Below, piece by piece: positions 42,951-51,660 of a stretch of DNA of 64,000 bases (its first letter is position 1; each line of letters opens with the position of its first letter). The DNA comes from Roseovarius pacificus (GTDB lineage: Bacteria; Pseudomonadota; Alphaproteobacteria; Rhodobacterales; Rhodobacteraceae). Below the pieces are notes generated by a model. The model made no database searches, was not told the DNA's origin, and saw only the letters and a program-made list of their open reading frames with translations. The stretch is from the NCBI RefSeq assembly GCF_900142665.1, contig NZ_FRBR01000015.1:32147-96146 (forward strand), read 5' to 3'. Position numbers and translations under genes: made by a program.

Positions 42951-43265
42951 CTATCCCTTGTCGCCCACGTTTTCGGCGAAGGCCTGTTTGAAATCGGCCT
43001 GTTTTTCGGCGCTGGCTTCGGTCTGGTATTTCGCCTTCCAGTCGTCATAGGGCATGCCGTAGAAGATTTCGCGCGCCTCGTCCTTGGTCATGTCGATGCC
43101 GCGGTCGTTGGCGGCCTCCTGATACCAGCGCGACAGGCAGTTGCGGCAGAACCCGCCAAGATTCATCAGGTCGATATTCTGCACGTCGGTGCGTTTTTCC
43201 ATCAGGTGTTCGCGCAGGGCGCGAAAGGCGGCGGCTTCGAGTTCGGTCCGGGTCTGGTCGTCCAT
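42951..43265 (-). CDS. DUF1244 family protein
   Basis: 104 aa. NIDLMNLGGFCRNCLSRWYQEAANDRGIDMTKDEAREIFYGMPYDDWKAKYQ is the conserved core of DUF1244, common in alphaproteobacteria, with a CxxC. Function unknown. Start preceded by GGAGG. Confidence 0.88.
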   Translation of the reverse strand: MDDQTRTELEAAAFRALREHLMEKRTDVQNIDLMNLGGFCRNCLSRWYQEAANDRGIDMTKDEAREIFYGMPYDDWKAKYQTEASAEKQADFKQAFAENVGDKG

Positions 43266-43288
43266 GGGGTCCTCCGTTCGGGTGCTGG

Positions 43289-43630
43289 TTACAAGGTGCG
43301 CTTGAGATAGGGCGGGTTCAAGTCCTGCACCCGCACCGAGAGGCTGCCGATATCGGGAAGGTGCGCATCCAGCACGTCCAGCACCTGCCGGGCCATTTCG
43401 GTTTGCGTGGCCTCGTCGCGCCCCGGCAGAAGGTAGAGCGCGGCATGGGCGAAGGTTTGCGGCGCAACGCCCACACGCGCGGCGGTGGCGGCAAAGCAGC
43501 GGGCGCGCACGGCTTGCGGCCCCGACACGGAGGGATGCGCGGCGACGGTCTCAAAAAGCGCGTCGCAGAGGGCTTGCAGGTCGTGGCTGTGTTCCAGCCC
43601 GGCGGAATGTTCGATGACGATATGGGGCAT
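43289..43630 (-). CDS. 5-carboxymethyl-2-hydroxymuconate isomerase-like tautomerase
   Basis: 113 aa starting MPHIVIEHSAGLE, with Pro as the predicted N-terminal catalytic residue after Met removal, as in the tautomerase superfamily. The body (LCDALFETVAAH...RARCFAATAARVG) fits CHMI. No homoprotocatechuate pathway genes are near, so the physiological substrate is open. Confidence 0.82.
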   Translation of the reverse strand: MPHIVIEHSAGLEHSHDLQALCDALFETVAAHPSVSGPQAVRARCFAATAARVGVAPQTFAHAALYLLPGRDEATQTEMARQVLDVLDAHLPDIGSLSVRVQDLNPPYLKRTL

Positions 43631-43649
43631 GGGGGCTCCTTTGGCGGGG

Positions 43650-44390
43650 TCAGACGCCGGCGGTGGCGGCGGCGCGTTGCAGGATCGGCGCAAGGCGCTG
43701 GCCCCAGGCCTGTTGATCGGCGGTGTCGCGGATCAGGTCGTTGCGCAGTTCCAGCAGGGCGTTGGGCCGTTGATAGGCGATGGCGTGGCGGGCGATGGCA
43801 TCGCCGGGCAGGTGGCCGCCGTAAGGTTCGTTGACGCCGATGCACAGGTCCTGTTCGGCGCGCAGGTGATCGACCAGCGGATCGGTCAGGCGCGTGTCGG
43901 CGGCGTGCAGTACCCCCACATGCCACGGGCGCGGCGGACGGCCCTGCAATTGCGGGGTGAAACTGTGGACCGAGATGATCACCGTATCCGGGCGGCGCGC
44001 GGCCAGTTCGGCCAGTGCCGTGTGATAGGGCCGGTAACAGCGGTTGAGCCGGGTTTGCAGCTCGGCCTCGTTGGCGTGGCGGTTGCCGGGGATGATCGTG
44101 CCGTCATAGAGTTTCATCAGCAGGGTCGGGTCGTCCTCGCCTCGGTTCGGGTCGATCACGAGGCGCGAGAAATTCGACAGGATCGCGGGCGCGTCCAGTT
44201 GCCGGGCCAGTTCACGGGTCAGCCCCGCCGCACCCACGTCATAGGCGATGTGGCGGGTCATGTCGGCCTCGGCCAGGCCCAGCGTGCCGCCGTTCACGAA
44301 CTCGGGCACGGTGTTGGCCGCGTGGTCGCAGGTGATCAGGAAACGGGCGGGGCGATCGGCCCCTTCGATGAAATAGGGATGGTACGTCAT
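43650..44390 (-). CDS. N-formylglutamate amidohydrolase family protein
   Basis: 246 aa. FLITCDHAANTVPEF, DVGAAGLTRELARQLDAPAILSNFSRLVIDPNR, HSFTPQL and NEPYGGHLPGDAI are characteristic of the FGase family, a zinc hydrolase fold. The start MTYHPYFIE is preferred to one eight codons earlier. No histidine-utilisation genes nearby, so substrate is uncertain. Confidence 0.85.
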   Translation of the reverse strand: MTYHPYFIEGADRPARFLITCDHAANTVPEFVNGGTLGLAEADMTRHIAYDVGAAGLTRELARQLDAPAILSNFSRLVIDPNRGEDDPTLLMKLYDGTIIPGNRHANEAELQTRLNRCYRPYHTALAELAARRPDTVIISVHSFTPQLQGRPPRPWHVGVLHAADTRLTDPLVDHLRAEQDLCIGVNEPYGGHLPGDAIARHAIAYQRPNALLELRNDLIRDTADQQAWGQRLAPILQRAAATAGV

Positions 44391-44586
44391 GCGCCTGTGA
44401 TGTCCTTTGTTCATCGTCTAGGACAGTTGAACGGGGAAGTGAATTGGGTAATAAGGACTGCAACGCCTGTTAGCGATAACACGGGCGGTGACCCCCGAGC
44501 AGGCGCCGCCTTTTGCGACAGCCCATTGACATAGCGGCCCGCTCGGACAAGACCGGGCCGTAACGACAAGAACAGGACATACCGGA

Positions 44587-46032
44587 ATGAGACGCCACCG
44601 CAACGTCAAGATCGTCGCCACGCTTGGCCCGTCATCGTCGGATTACGACACGATCCGTGCCTTGCACGAGGCCGGGGCGGACGTGTTCCGCCTGAACATG
44701 AGCCACGGCATCCACGAGGAAATCGCCGAAAAGCACCGGATCATCCGCCAGATCGAGGATGAGCTGGACAGCCCGATTTCCATTCTGGCCGATCTTCAGG
44801 GGCCGAAACTGCGCGTCGGCGTGTTCGCCAATGGCGAGGAAGAGCTTGAGGAGGGCGCGGCGTTCCGTCTGGATCTGGACGAGGCCGAGGGCGATGCCGG
44901 GCGCGTCTGCCTGCCCCATCCGGAAATCTTCGAGGCGCTGGAGCCGGGCGCGACCCTTCTGGTCAACGATGGCAAGATCCGCCTGAAGGTCACCGACTGC
45001 GGCAGGGATTTCGCGCAGACCGAGGTGATCAACGGCGGCACCATTTCCAACCGCAAGGGGGTGAACGTGCCCGACGTGGTGCTGCCGCTGGCCGCGCTGA
45101 GCGACAAGGACCGCGCCGATCTGGAATTCGTCTGCGATCTGGGGGTGGACTGGCTGGCGCTGAGTTTCGTGCAGCGCCCGCGCGACGTGGAAGAGGCGCG
45201 CGAGCTGGCGGCGGGCCGGGCCGCGATCCTCAGCAAGATCGAGAAACCCTCGGCGGTGGAGCATTTCGATGCGATCCTCGCGGCCTCGGACGGGGTCATG
45301 GTGGCGCGCGGCGATCTGGGGGTGGAACTGCCGGTGCAGAACGTGCCGCCCATCCAGAAACGCCTCGTGCGCCGCTGCCGCGCCGCCGCCAAGCCGGTGA
45401 TCGTGGCCACGCAGATGCTGGAATCGATGATCGAAAGCCCGATGCCCACCCGCGCCGAAGTGAGCGATGTGGCCACCGCGATCTACGAAGGTGCGGACGC
45501 GATCATGCTGTCGGCGGAATCGGCGGCGGGCGAGTACCCGGTCGAGGCCGTGACCACGATGGACAATGTCGCCCGCGAGGTCGAGGACGACCCGACCTAT
45601 CGCGAGGTGATCGAGGCCTCGCGCCGGGCCGAGCGCAATTCGGTGGCCGACGGCATCGTCGCCGCCGCCCGCGAGATCGCGGAAACCACCGATATCAAGG
45701 CGATCTGCTGTTTCACCCAGTCGGGCACCACCGCCCTGCTGACCGCCCGCGAACGGCCCCGCGTGCCGATCATCGCCATGACCAACCTGCGCGGCACCGC
45801 GCGGCGGCTGGCGCTGACATGGGGGGTGAACTGCGTCATGACCGGCGAACTGGAGCGATTCAAGCAGGCGGTTCTGAGCGCCGCCCGCGCCGCGCGCGAG
45901 CAGGGCTATGCCGAACCGCTGGATCAGATCGTGGTGACGGCGGGCGTGCCCTTCAACGTGCCGGGCACCACCAACATCCTGCGCGTGGCGCCCTGTCAGG
46001 AAAGTTTGATTTATGCCAGCGAACCGGGATAA
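44587..46032 (+). CDS. pyk: Pyruvate kinase
   Basis: 481 aa. KIVATLGPSSSDYDTIRALHEAGADVFRLNMSHG, ILADLQGPKLRVG, the catalytic Lys in ILSKIEKPSAVEHFD, metal-binding VMVARGDLGVELP and VATQMLESMIESPMPTRAEVSDVATAIYEGADAIMLSAESAAGEYP are all intact. Makes pyruvate and ATP from PEP. Divergent from the FGase-family gene; about 190 bp of upstream region with no gene. Confidence 0.97.
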   Translation: MRRHRNVKIVATLGPSSSDYDTIRALHEAGADVFRLNMSHGIHEEIAEKHRIIRQIEDELDSPISILADLQGPKLRVGVFANGEEELEEGAAFRLDLDEAEGDAGRVCLPHPEIFEALEPGATLLVNDGKIRLKVTDCGRDFAQTEVINGGTISNRKGVNVPDVVLPLAALSDKDRADLEFVCDLGVDWLALSFVQRPRDVEEARELAAGRAAILSKIEKPSAVEHFDAILAASDGVMVARGDLGVELPVQNVPPIQKRLVRRCRAAAKPVIVATQMLESMIESPMPTRAEVSDVATAIYEGADAIMLSAESAAGEYPVEAVTTMDNVAREVEDDPTYREVIEASRRAERNSVADGIVAAAREIAETTDIKAICCFTQSGTTALLTARERPRVPIIAMTNLRGTARRLALTWGVNCVMTGELERFKQAVLSAARAAREQGYAEPLDQIVVTAGVPFNVPGTTNILRVAPCQESLIYASEPG

Positions 46033-46071
46033 GCTGCTGTATCGTTACCAGTATCCAGCCGGAGGATCTCA

Positions 46072-46296
46072 ATGGATCCCGACTTGTCGCTTATCATCGG
46101 GTTGATTCTGATCATCCTGTCCATTCCCTCGATCATGGCCGCCTTCAGCGAAGGGCACGCGCCGCGTGTCGCCTCGGTCGTGATCATCGCGGGCGGGGCG
46201 CTGATCGTCTGGGCGATGACCAGCAAACCGGGCGGGTATTCCCTTCTGGAAATCCCCGATATCTTCATGCAGGTCGTGGCGCGGTATCTGACATAG
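46072..46296 (+). CDS. Small membrane protein
   Basis: 74 aa with two hydrophobic helices (SLIIGLILIILSIPSIMAAF and VASVVIIAGGALIVWAM). GGAGG precedes the ATG. It lies between pyk and rpmI on the same strand. Similar small proteins are common after pyk in related bacteria as far as I recall; role unknown. Confidence 0.75.
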   Translation: MDPDLSLIIGLILIILSIPSIMAAFSEGHAPRVASVVIIAGGALIVWAMTSKPGGYSLLEIPDIFMQVVARYLT

Positions 46297-46359
46297 CGCT
46301 GGCCCGGCCGGTCGCGCCGGGCAATCCCCCCATCGCACCAGATTCCCCATCATCCCCCC

Positions 46360-46388
46360 TTGCGAAATACGGACAGGCGGCGTATACG
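46360..46388 (+). promoter_or_regulatory. Putative promoter of rpmI-rplT
   Basis: TTGCGA (46360-46365) and TATACG (46383-46388), 17-base spacer, 76 bases before the rpmI start. Confidence 0.6.
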
Positions 46389-46464
46389 GCGCGCTCAGTC
46401 CCGTGCGTCCGGCCTCAGAGGCATGCCGAGTCGCACGTTCAACCGACCGAAAGAGGAGCCGGAA

Positions 46465-46665
46465 ATGCCCAAGATGAAGACCAAGTCGAGCTGCAAGAAG
46501 CGGTTCAAGGTGACGGCCAACGGAAAGATCAAGACCGGTCAGGCGGGGAAACGCCACGGTATGATCAAACGCACCAACAAGTTCATCCGTGATGCCCGTG
46601 GCACCACGGTAATGTCCGAGGCAGACGCCAAGATCGTCCGCCCGATGATGCCCTATTCCCGTTAA
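46465..46665 (+). CDS. rpmI: Ribosomal protein L35
   Basis: 66 aa, very basic. [50 protein letters not shown] matches bL35. GAGGAG upstream of the ATG; a longer frame upstream is noise. Followed 19 bases later by rplT. Confidence 0.98.
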   Translation: MPKMKTKSSCKKRFKVTANGKIKTGQAGKRHGMIKRTNKFIRDARGTTVMSEADAKIVRPMMPYSR

Positions 46666-46684
46666 GGCCAAGGAGACCTGAGAT

Positions 46685-47050
46685 ATGTCACGCGTCAAAG
46701 GTGGAACCGTCACCCACGCCCGTCACAAGAAAATCACCAAGGCCGCCAAGGGTTACTATGGCCGCCGCAAGAACACCTTCAAGGTGGCCACGCAGGCCGT
46801 CGACAAGGCCAACCAGTACGCCACGCGCGACCGCAAGAACCGCAAGCGCAATTTCCGCGCGCTGTGGATTCAGCGGATCAACGCCGCCGTGCGTGCCCAT
46901 GACGAAGCCCTGACCTATTCGCGCTTCGTCAACGGCCTGTCGCTGGCCGGTATCGAAGTCGACCGCAAGGTTCTGGCCGATCTGGCCGTGCGCGAACCTG
47001 CGGCCTTCGGCGCTATCGTCGATCAGGCAAAAAGCGCCCTGGCAAAATAA
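46685..47050 (+). CDS. rplT: Ribosomal protein L20
   Basis: 121 aa. [70 protein letters not shown] is canonical bL20. Binds 23S rRNA early in 50S assembly and in many bacteria represses rpmI-rplT translation; I do not see the repressor pseudoknot with confidence. Confidence 0.98.
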   Translation: MSRVKGGTVTHARHKKITKAAKGYYGRRKNTFKVATQAVDKANQYATRDRKNRKRNFRALWIQRINAAVRAHDEALTYSRFVNGLSLAGIEVDRKVLADLAVREPAAFGAIVDQAKSALAK

Positions 47051-47079
47051 GCCAGTCGCTTTCGAGGGACAAAAAGAAG

Positions 47080-47108
47080 CGCCGCCGGGTCGTACCGGCG
47101 GCGTTTTT
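47080..47108 (+). terminator. Intrinsic terminator of rpmI-rplT
   Basis: CGCCGCCGG (47080-47088) pairs with CCGGCGGCG (47095-47103), followed by TTTTT. Confidence 0.93.
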
Positions 47109-47113
47109 CGTTG

Positions 47114-47128
47114 TTAACCATTTCTTAA
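47114..47128 (+). promoter_or_regulatory. CtrA box TTAA-N7-TTAA upstream of a small ORF and pheS
   Basis: TTAACCATTTCTTAA at 47114-47128 matches the CtrA consensus, including the TTAACCAT half-site. It lies just past the rplT terminator and about 95 bases before the 37-aa ORF. Confidence 0.6.
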
Positions 47129-47164
47129 AATTATCCCGCGGCTGCCCTGTTTTCGGCACGATCC

Positions 47165-47214
47165 GGCGGCATGGTTCCTTTGGAAACCTGGCCGACATGC
47201 CGCCAGCCCTGGAG
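47165..47214 (+). promoter_or_regulatory. Leader hairpin upstream of the 37-aa ORF
   Basis: GGCGGCATG (47165-47173) pairs perfectly with CATGCCGCC (47206-47214). The loop contains the smaller GGTTCC/GGAAACC stem. The structure ends five bases before the GGAGGAG ribosome-binding site. Confidence 0.5.
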
Positions 47215-47223
47215 GAGTGACAG

Positions 47224-47337
47224 ATGCAGGATACGGCGAAACAGCCCGATTTGAGCGTCCTCAGTGAAAAGGCCCGCCGCCTTCTGGCCGCCCATGATCG
47301 CGAAGCCGGCACCGCCCGGACAGCCGCGCAAGGCTGA
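47224..47337 (+). CDS. Small ORF (37 aa) between rplT and pheS
   Basis: MQDTAKQPDLSVLSEKARRLLAAHDREAGTARTAAQG. It has a strong GGAGGAG six bases before the ATG, its own CtrA-box-bearing upstream region and a hairpin leader. Not Phe-rich, so it is not an attenuation leader of pheS. The sequence is amphipathic-helical; no family recognised. Confidence 0.55.
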   Translation: MQDTAKQPDLSVLSEKARRLLAAHDREAGTARTAAQG

Positions 47338-47402
47338 GCCTCTCTCTTGCGCTGAGACGCCAAGCGCTGTAACCCGCCCGTAACGCCAAACGGGTGAGAC
47401 AG

Positions 47403-48476
47403 ATGGACGATCTCAGAGACAAGTACCTGACCGCAATCGCCGATGCCGGGGACGAGGCCGCGCTGGAAGACCTGCGCGTGCAAGCCGTCGGCAAGAAGGG
47501 CGAAATCAGCCTGAAAATGCGCGAACTGGGCAAGATGACGCCGGAGGAACGGCAGGTCATGGGCCCGAAGCTGAACGCGCTAAAGGACGAGATCAACAGC
47601 GCGCTGGGCGCCCGCAAGCAGGGGCTGGCCGATGCCGCGCTGGACGAACGCCTGCGCACCGAGTGGCTGGATGTCACCCTGCCCGCGCGTCCGGGGCGGT
47701 CGGGCACGATCCACCCGGTTTCCCAGGTCACCGAAGAGGTCACCGCGATTTTCGCCGATATGGGATTCGCCGTGGCCGAAGGGCCGCAGGTGGAAAGCGA
47801 CTGGCACAATTTCGACGCGCTGAACATTCCCGGCCACCACCCCGCGCGCGCCGAGATGGACACGTTCTACATGCACCGCGCCGAGGGCGACGCGCGCCCG
47901 CCGCATGTGCTGCGCACCCATACCAGCCCGGTGCAGATTCGTTCGATGGAATTGCAGGGCGCGCCCTTGCGGGTGATCTGCCCCGGCCGCGTCTATCGCG
48001 CCGATTACGACCAGACCCACACGCCGATGTTCCACCAGATCGAGGGGCTGGCCGTGGATAAGGACATTTCCATGGCCAACCTGAAATGGGTGCTGGAAGA
48101 GTTCGTGAAGGCGTTTTTCGAGGTCGATGGCGTCGATCTGCGCTTCCGCGCGTCGCATTTCCCGTTCACCGAACCCTCTGCCGAGGTGGATATCCGCTGT
48201 AGCTGGGAAGGCGGCACGCTGAAGGTGGGCGAAGGCGACGACTGGCTGGAAATCCTGGGCAGCGGCATGGTGCATCCCAAGGTGCTGATGGCGGGCAATA
48301 TCGACCCGGCGGCCTGGCAGGGCTTTGCCTTCGGCATGGGGATCGACCGGATCGCGATGCTGAAATACGGCATCCCAGACCTGCGCGCATTCTTCGATTC
48401 CGACCTGCGCTGGCTGCGCCATTACGGATTCAGCGCGCTGGACGTGCCGACGATACGCGGCGGGCTGAGCCGGTAG
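47403..48476 (+). CDS. pheS: Phenylalanyl-tRNA synthetase alpha subunit
   Basis: 357 aa. N-terminal coiled coil, then the class II core: [60 protein letters not shown], motif 2 [21 protein letters not shown] and motif 3 [21 protein letters not shown] at 47403 chosen over a GTG three codons upstream. pheT is not downstream but about 7 kb to the left on the minus strand. Confidence 0.97.
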   Translation: MDDLRDKYLTAIADAGDEAALEDLRVQAVGKKGEISLKMRELGKMTPEERQVMGPKLNALKDEINSALGARKQGLADAALDERLRTEWLDVTLPARPGRSGTIHPVSQVTEEVTAIFADMGFAVAEGPQVESDWHNFDALNIPGHHPARAEMDTFYMHRAEGDARPPHVLRTHTSPVQIRSMELQGAPLRVICPGRVYRADYDQTHTPMFHQIEGLAVDKDISMANLKWVLEEFVKAFFEVDGVDLRFRASHFPFTEPSAEVDIRCSWEGGTLKVGEGDDWLEILGSGMVHPKVLMAGNIDPAAWQGFAFGMGIDRIAMLKYGIPDLRAFFDSDLRWLRHYGFSALDVPTIRGGLSR

Positions 48477-48603
48477 GACACGGGCGGAACCTTGAAAAGG
48501 TTCCGTTTCGTTTTCCTTTCAGGAAAACGGGTGCGGCGGGTCTCTTGCCTGGTCTGTGAGAACCGTCCAGTCTGGGACGAACCGTATCGTCCCGGAGCGC
48601 CTC

Positions 48604-48885
48604 ATGCATTTGTTTACCAACGAAGCCCGCCAGCGAAACGCCGAGACCCGCAAGGTCTATGCCGCTTACGAAATCGCCCATACGGCTGTCGATTTCGTGG
48701 CGGCGATCTGTTTTCTGATCGGCTCGATCCTGTTCCTGTGGCCGGTTTACGAAATCCCGGCCGTGTGGCTGTTCATCGTCGGGTCGGTGTTTTTCTGCCT
48801 CAAGCCCACGTTGCGGCTGAGCCGTGAAATCCATCTGTGGCGCATGGGGCGGCTTGATACGCTGGCCGAACGCGCCGGCGATTGA
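48604..48885 (+). CDS. YrhK-domain membrane protein
   Basis: 93 aa. YEIAHTAVDFVAAICFLIGSILFLWPVYEIPAVWLFIVGSVFFCLKPTLRLSREIHL contains the two hydrophobic helices of the YrhK domain. GGAG lies nine bases before the ATG. Function unknown. Follows pheS on the same strand. Confidence 0.83.
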   Translation: MHLFTNEARQRNAETRKVYAAYEIAHTAVDFVAAICFLIGSILFLWPVYEIPAVWLFIVGSVFFCLKPTLRLSREIHLWRMGRLDTLAERAGD

Positions 48886-48910
48886 CGCGCCGTCGGGAAA
48901 GGACGCACGG

Positions 48911-48955
48911 ATGCCCCGCAGCCTGATCGTTGCCGCCGCCCAGTGCGGGGGTCGA
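48911..48955 (+). pseudogene. N-terminal stub of a nitrilase-superfamily gene
   Basis: ATGCCCCGCAGCCTG... encodes MPRSLIVAAAQCG, the usual start of N-carbamoyl-amino-acid hydrolase-like nitrilases (MPRxLxVAAAQxGPI). The similarity stops after about 13 codons and the rest is unrelated. It lies 25 bases after the yrhK-type gene, where an intact gene would be co-transcribed. Probably the missing 5' end of the remnant at 40336-40620. Confidence 0.55.
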
Positions 48956-49198
48956 GGCGGTGAGCGATGCCTTGGACAACCCCGCCGGACGGGGGAAATC
49001 AACGGCTTGCGCTGGCGAACCGGAAAATCCTGCTCCTTGATTTGATTGGGCTTTTCGCACCTCTGGCGAACCGTATCGGGTGCTCTGGAAACCGCAAGGC
49101 CGCTGACTGGGCTGGCACCCGCGTCAACGGCCAGATCGAAAAGTTTGCTCGGATTGGATACGAGAATGGGGGCGTGATCGCAATCGCGGGAGGGGCCG
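48956..49198. other. Rearranged non-coding stretch
   Basis: No convincing gene. One short frame reads VEAVSDALDNPAGRGKSTACAGEPENPAP before a stop, probably a fragment of another truncated gene joined at the breakpoint. Confidence 0.4.
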
Positions 49199-49884
49199 AT
49201 GTCTGAGCTTTTGCCCTTCTGCAAGATCAAGTTGCAATATCTGCTTGAGATGGTCGCAGACCACGAGTTGGACGACAACGCCCTGCGCGTGGCGCTCTAC
49301 CTGGCGCTGGCCCATGCGGATCATGAGACCGGCGAAAGCCACCCCTCCTTTGAGACCATCGATGCAGCTATCGGCAAGCATGCCAAATCCGTCAAGCGGG
49401 CGCTGAACAAGGTTGAGGCGGCGGGCTATATGACCGTGGAGCGCGGGACCAACAAGGGGAAATCCTCGCGCTACCGCCCGACCGAAGTGGCTATGCAGCG
49501 GACCACGGATCGGCGCCGTGAGGGGGACAAGATTGTCCCCCGAACAGAGAACAAGAACTTGGAAAAGAACGGCTGGTCGCGTCTGCGCCGGATTTGCCTG
49601 ATGAGGGGCAATCCGGCGAAACACGCCCAGATGGTCGGCGGCTGGTTTTCGTGCCGAGGGGGATCTGTTTCGTCAGGGATTGGGATAAGAGGCTGGAAGC
49701 ATATGGTATGGGGGCGTTGGAGCGAAACCTGTCTGTATCGCCTCATGGTCAGCATGTCGGTTTCTGGTTGCCTGCACGGACTCCCGCACCACGGGACAGC
49801 TCAGAATGGCGAGAACAGCTTGTCGTGATGCGCGATATGTACCGGCAGGCATGGGCACATAAGGATTATCGCCATGTTGGCTGA
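49199..49884 (+). pseudogene. Helix-turn-helix protein of plasmid/genomic-island type, frameshifted
   Basis: MSELLPFCKIKLQYLLEMVADHELDDNALRVALYLALAHADHETGESHPSFETIDAAIGKHAKSVKRALNKVEAAGYMTVERGTNKGKSSRY is a winged-helix domain found in replication-type or island proteins of Rhodobacterales. GGGAGGGG lies before the ATG. The starting frame runs to 49828 but loses sense after about residue 120. A frame shifted by two bases reads LVASAPDLPDEGQSGETRPDGRRLVFVPRGICFVRDWDKRLEAYGMGALERNLSVSPHGQHVGFWLPARTP and ends at 49884, so a frameshift near 49530-49595 is likely. Confidence 0.55.
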
Positions 49885-49960
49885 ACTTGGCCCCATGATG
49901 CCGCTGCCTCATCGACCGTCATGAATACGTCCTGAACGTCTCTGGCGCTTGACGACCGTG

Positions 49961-50110
49961 CTACTTTCGCGGGTCTTCTTGCGCTGGAGGAGAGCCAGAA
50001 ACATCCTCATCATGAGCTTTGAACACCCATTCCCGGGCCGGTTCGGCTTTGCCTTGCGCGATCTCCAGGGCTTCCTCAGCACTCCGAACCAAAGCTTTGC
50101 CAAACTTCAT
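49961..50110 (-). CDS. Small protein resembling the N-terminus of an HTH antitoxin
   Basis: 49 aa, MKFGKALVRSAEEALEIAQGKAEPAREWVFKAHDEDVSGSPPAQEDPRK. The beginning resembles the pre-HTH segment of XRE-type antitoxins (SAxEALxIAxGxAEPA), but the HTH itself is absent. Probably a truncated remnant. Confidence 0.35.
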   Translation of the reverse strand: MKFGKALVRSAEEALEIAQGKAEPAREWVFKAHDEDVSGSPPAQEDPRK

Positions 50111-50244
50111 CTAAGACGCTCCTCGATTCAGGCAGCAACTGATCGACCGGTGCTTGCGCCCCGGCCGTCGCGGCCATGGGCGTCTCCGCCTGTTCCGCTC
50201 GATCAGGTTACTGGCCGGGCCATCAAAAGCAACCCGGCGGGGCG

Positions 50245-51027
50245 TCAGTTTTCCGCCAGTGCGGCGCGATAGTCCGCTGTGACGGCTTCGACCTGTGCAA
50301 TCTGCCCGTCGATCTCGTCGAGATTGATGCGCGGCAGCGGCGGCACGGACGAGAAAATGCGGTCACCGGGCTCCGGCAACTCAAAGCCGTCTATCCGAGC
50401 CTCGAATCTTTCAATCTGCTCGACCTCGCGCCGCAGTGGCTCGCCAGCGCAAACCCCCGGCAGACCCCGGTTGAACAGGCTATGCACCCTGTTTACCTGT
50501 TGCAGTTCCTCACGAAGCCCCCGCAAGGTTGTGCAGGCGGGGGCCAGAATATCGCGCCGCTCCTGAAGCCCGGCCTTCAGTTCCTGCCCTGCGGCGGCGG
50601 CCTCGGCCAGTTCTGCTTTCATGGCCTCGATCTTTGCGGCGTCCTCAGCCGCGCGCTGCTCGGCCCGCGCCGTTTCCTGCGCATCATCCAGCGCAACGAT
50701 CCGTTCGGCCAGCTCCGCACGTTCGAAATCTTCCAGGGTCAGCTCCGTGCTGTTGCGCTCTGAATCGTTCAGCCAGCCTTGAAACCGCTTGCGGCATTCG
50801 GTTTTCACCATGCCCAGCATGTCCTCGGGCACGTCCTGATAAACCGCCTCATTGATCCCGCCCAGGACTTCGGCGCATTCGCGCGTTTTCGTCGTGATCT
50901 GCGCAGGCTCACCGCCGTCGCCCAGAAGGACGATAAGTTGTTCATCGCTGATTTCAGCCAGGTCTTGCTTGCAAGCCGCAAGAGCCAGCGCCGCACATCC
51001 AGAAATGAAAATTGTGTTAAACCGCAT
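50245..51027 (-). CDS. Putative lipoprotein with Ala/Glu-rich coiled coil
   Basis: 260 aa. Lipoprotein signal MRFNTIFISGCAALALAAC with lipobox LAAC (Cys19). Residues about 100-165 are a long charged Ala/Glu/Gln helix (ERAELAERIVALDDAQETARAEQRAAEDAAKIEAMKAELAEAAAAG), likely a coiled coil, followed by a Pro-containing tail. No family recognised. An in-frame start 24 codons earlier is rejected because it hides the signal. It is the only intact-looking long gene in the IS-rich stretch. Confidence 0.7.
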   Translation of the reverse strand: MRFNTIFISGCAALALAACKQDLAEISDEQLIVLLGDGGEPAQITTKTRECAEVLGGINEAVYQDVPEDMLGMVKTECRKRFQGWLNDSERNSTELTLEDFERAELAERIVALDDAQETARAEQRAAEDAAKIEAMKAELAEAAAAGQELKAGLQERRDILAPACTTLRGLREELQQVNRVHSLFNRGLPGVCAGEPLRREVEQIERFEARIDGFELPEPGDRIFSSVPPLPRINLDEIDGQIAQVEAVTADYRAALAEN

Positions 51028-51189
51028 TCCTACCTCACTTTTCTGTTCTGGGACGGAATAGAAAATCACAGCCCATAGTTGAATCCACGGAAGCGCCATA
51101 GGCGAAATTGCGCCTGTTCCTCACCTTCTGGAAATATCCTCGGGGGAGCGCGCAACGCGGCCTGTTTGAAGGCAGAGATGGATTATCTC
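51028..51189. other. Intergenic region upstream of the lipoprotein gene
   Basis: Should contain the minus-strand lipoprotein promoter; no gene or repeat is visible before the IS5-type end at 51190. Confidence 0.4.
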
Positions 51190-51660
51190 GGGTTTTGTTG
51201 CGCAAATCAGCCGCCGGGTTTCATCTTATGACCCCAGCTTGATACCTAGTATGCATGAGCAGATCAAATCCACCAACCTATAAGGCGAAGAACTAGCCGG
51301 ACTACAACGCAGTACTCAAGTAGAGTCGCTCCCTGACAATCTGCTTTGATTCCGAGATGATTTGGGCGGCGGACCCATCCGGCGGATGAGGTCGACAGCA
51401 AACCTACAGCGATGCTGCGATCCAATCCTGCCTGACGATGAGAGTGTTGTTTGGGATGGCGCTGTGGTAGCCGACCGGGTTGGAGGAAAGTTTGCTAAGT
51501 CTGATCGGTCTGGCTTGGCCCGCTCCGGATTTCAGTACCTTGTGCCGACGGATAAAGGCGTTGGCCGTGAACATCCCATATCGTGGATGACAAGGCCTGA
51601 CCTGCCACGGGATTTTTCCTCCACCGGCGATTAGAGTCCGACCCACCGAAGGGACGGACA

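Noticed and set aside
47171..47260. Possible Trp-containing leader peptide upstream of pheS
   Set aside because: It starts inside a hairpin, lacks a ribosome-binding site and is not rich in Phe, so there is no case for attenuation.
48911..49060. Intact short gene following yrhK
   Set aside because: Only the first 13 codons look like a protein family; the rest is out of character, so it is treated as a truncated stub.
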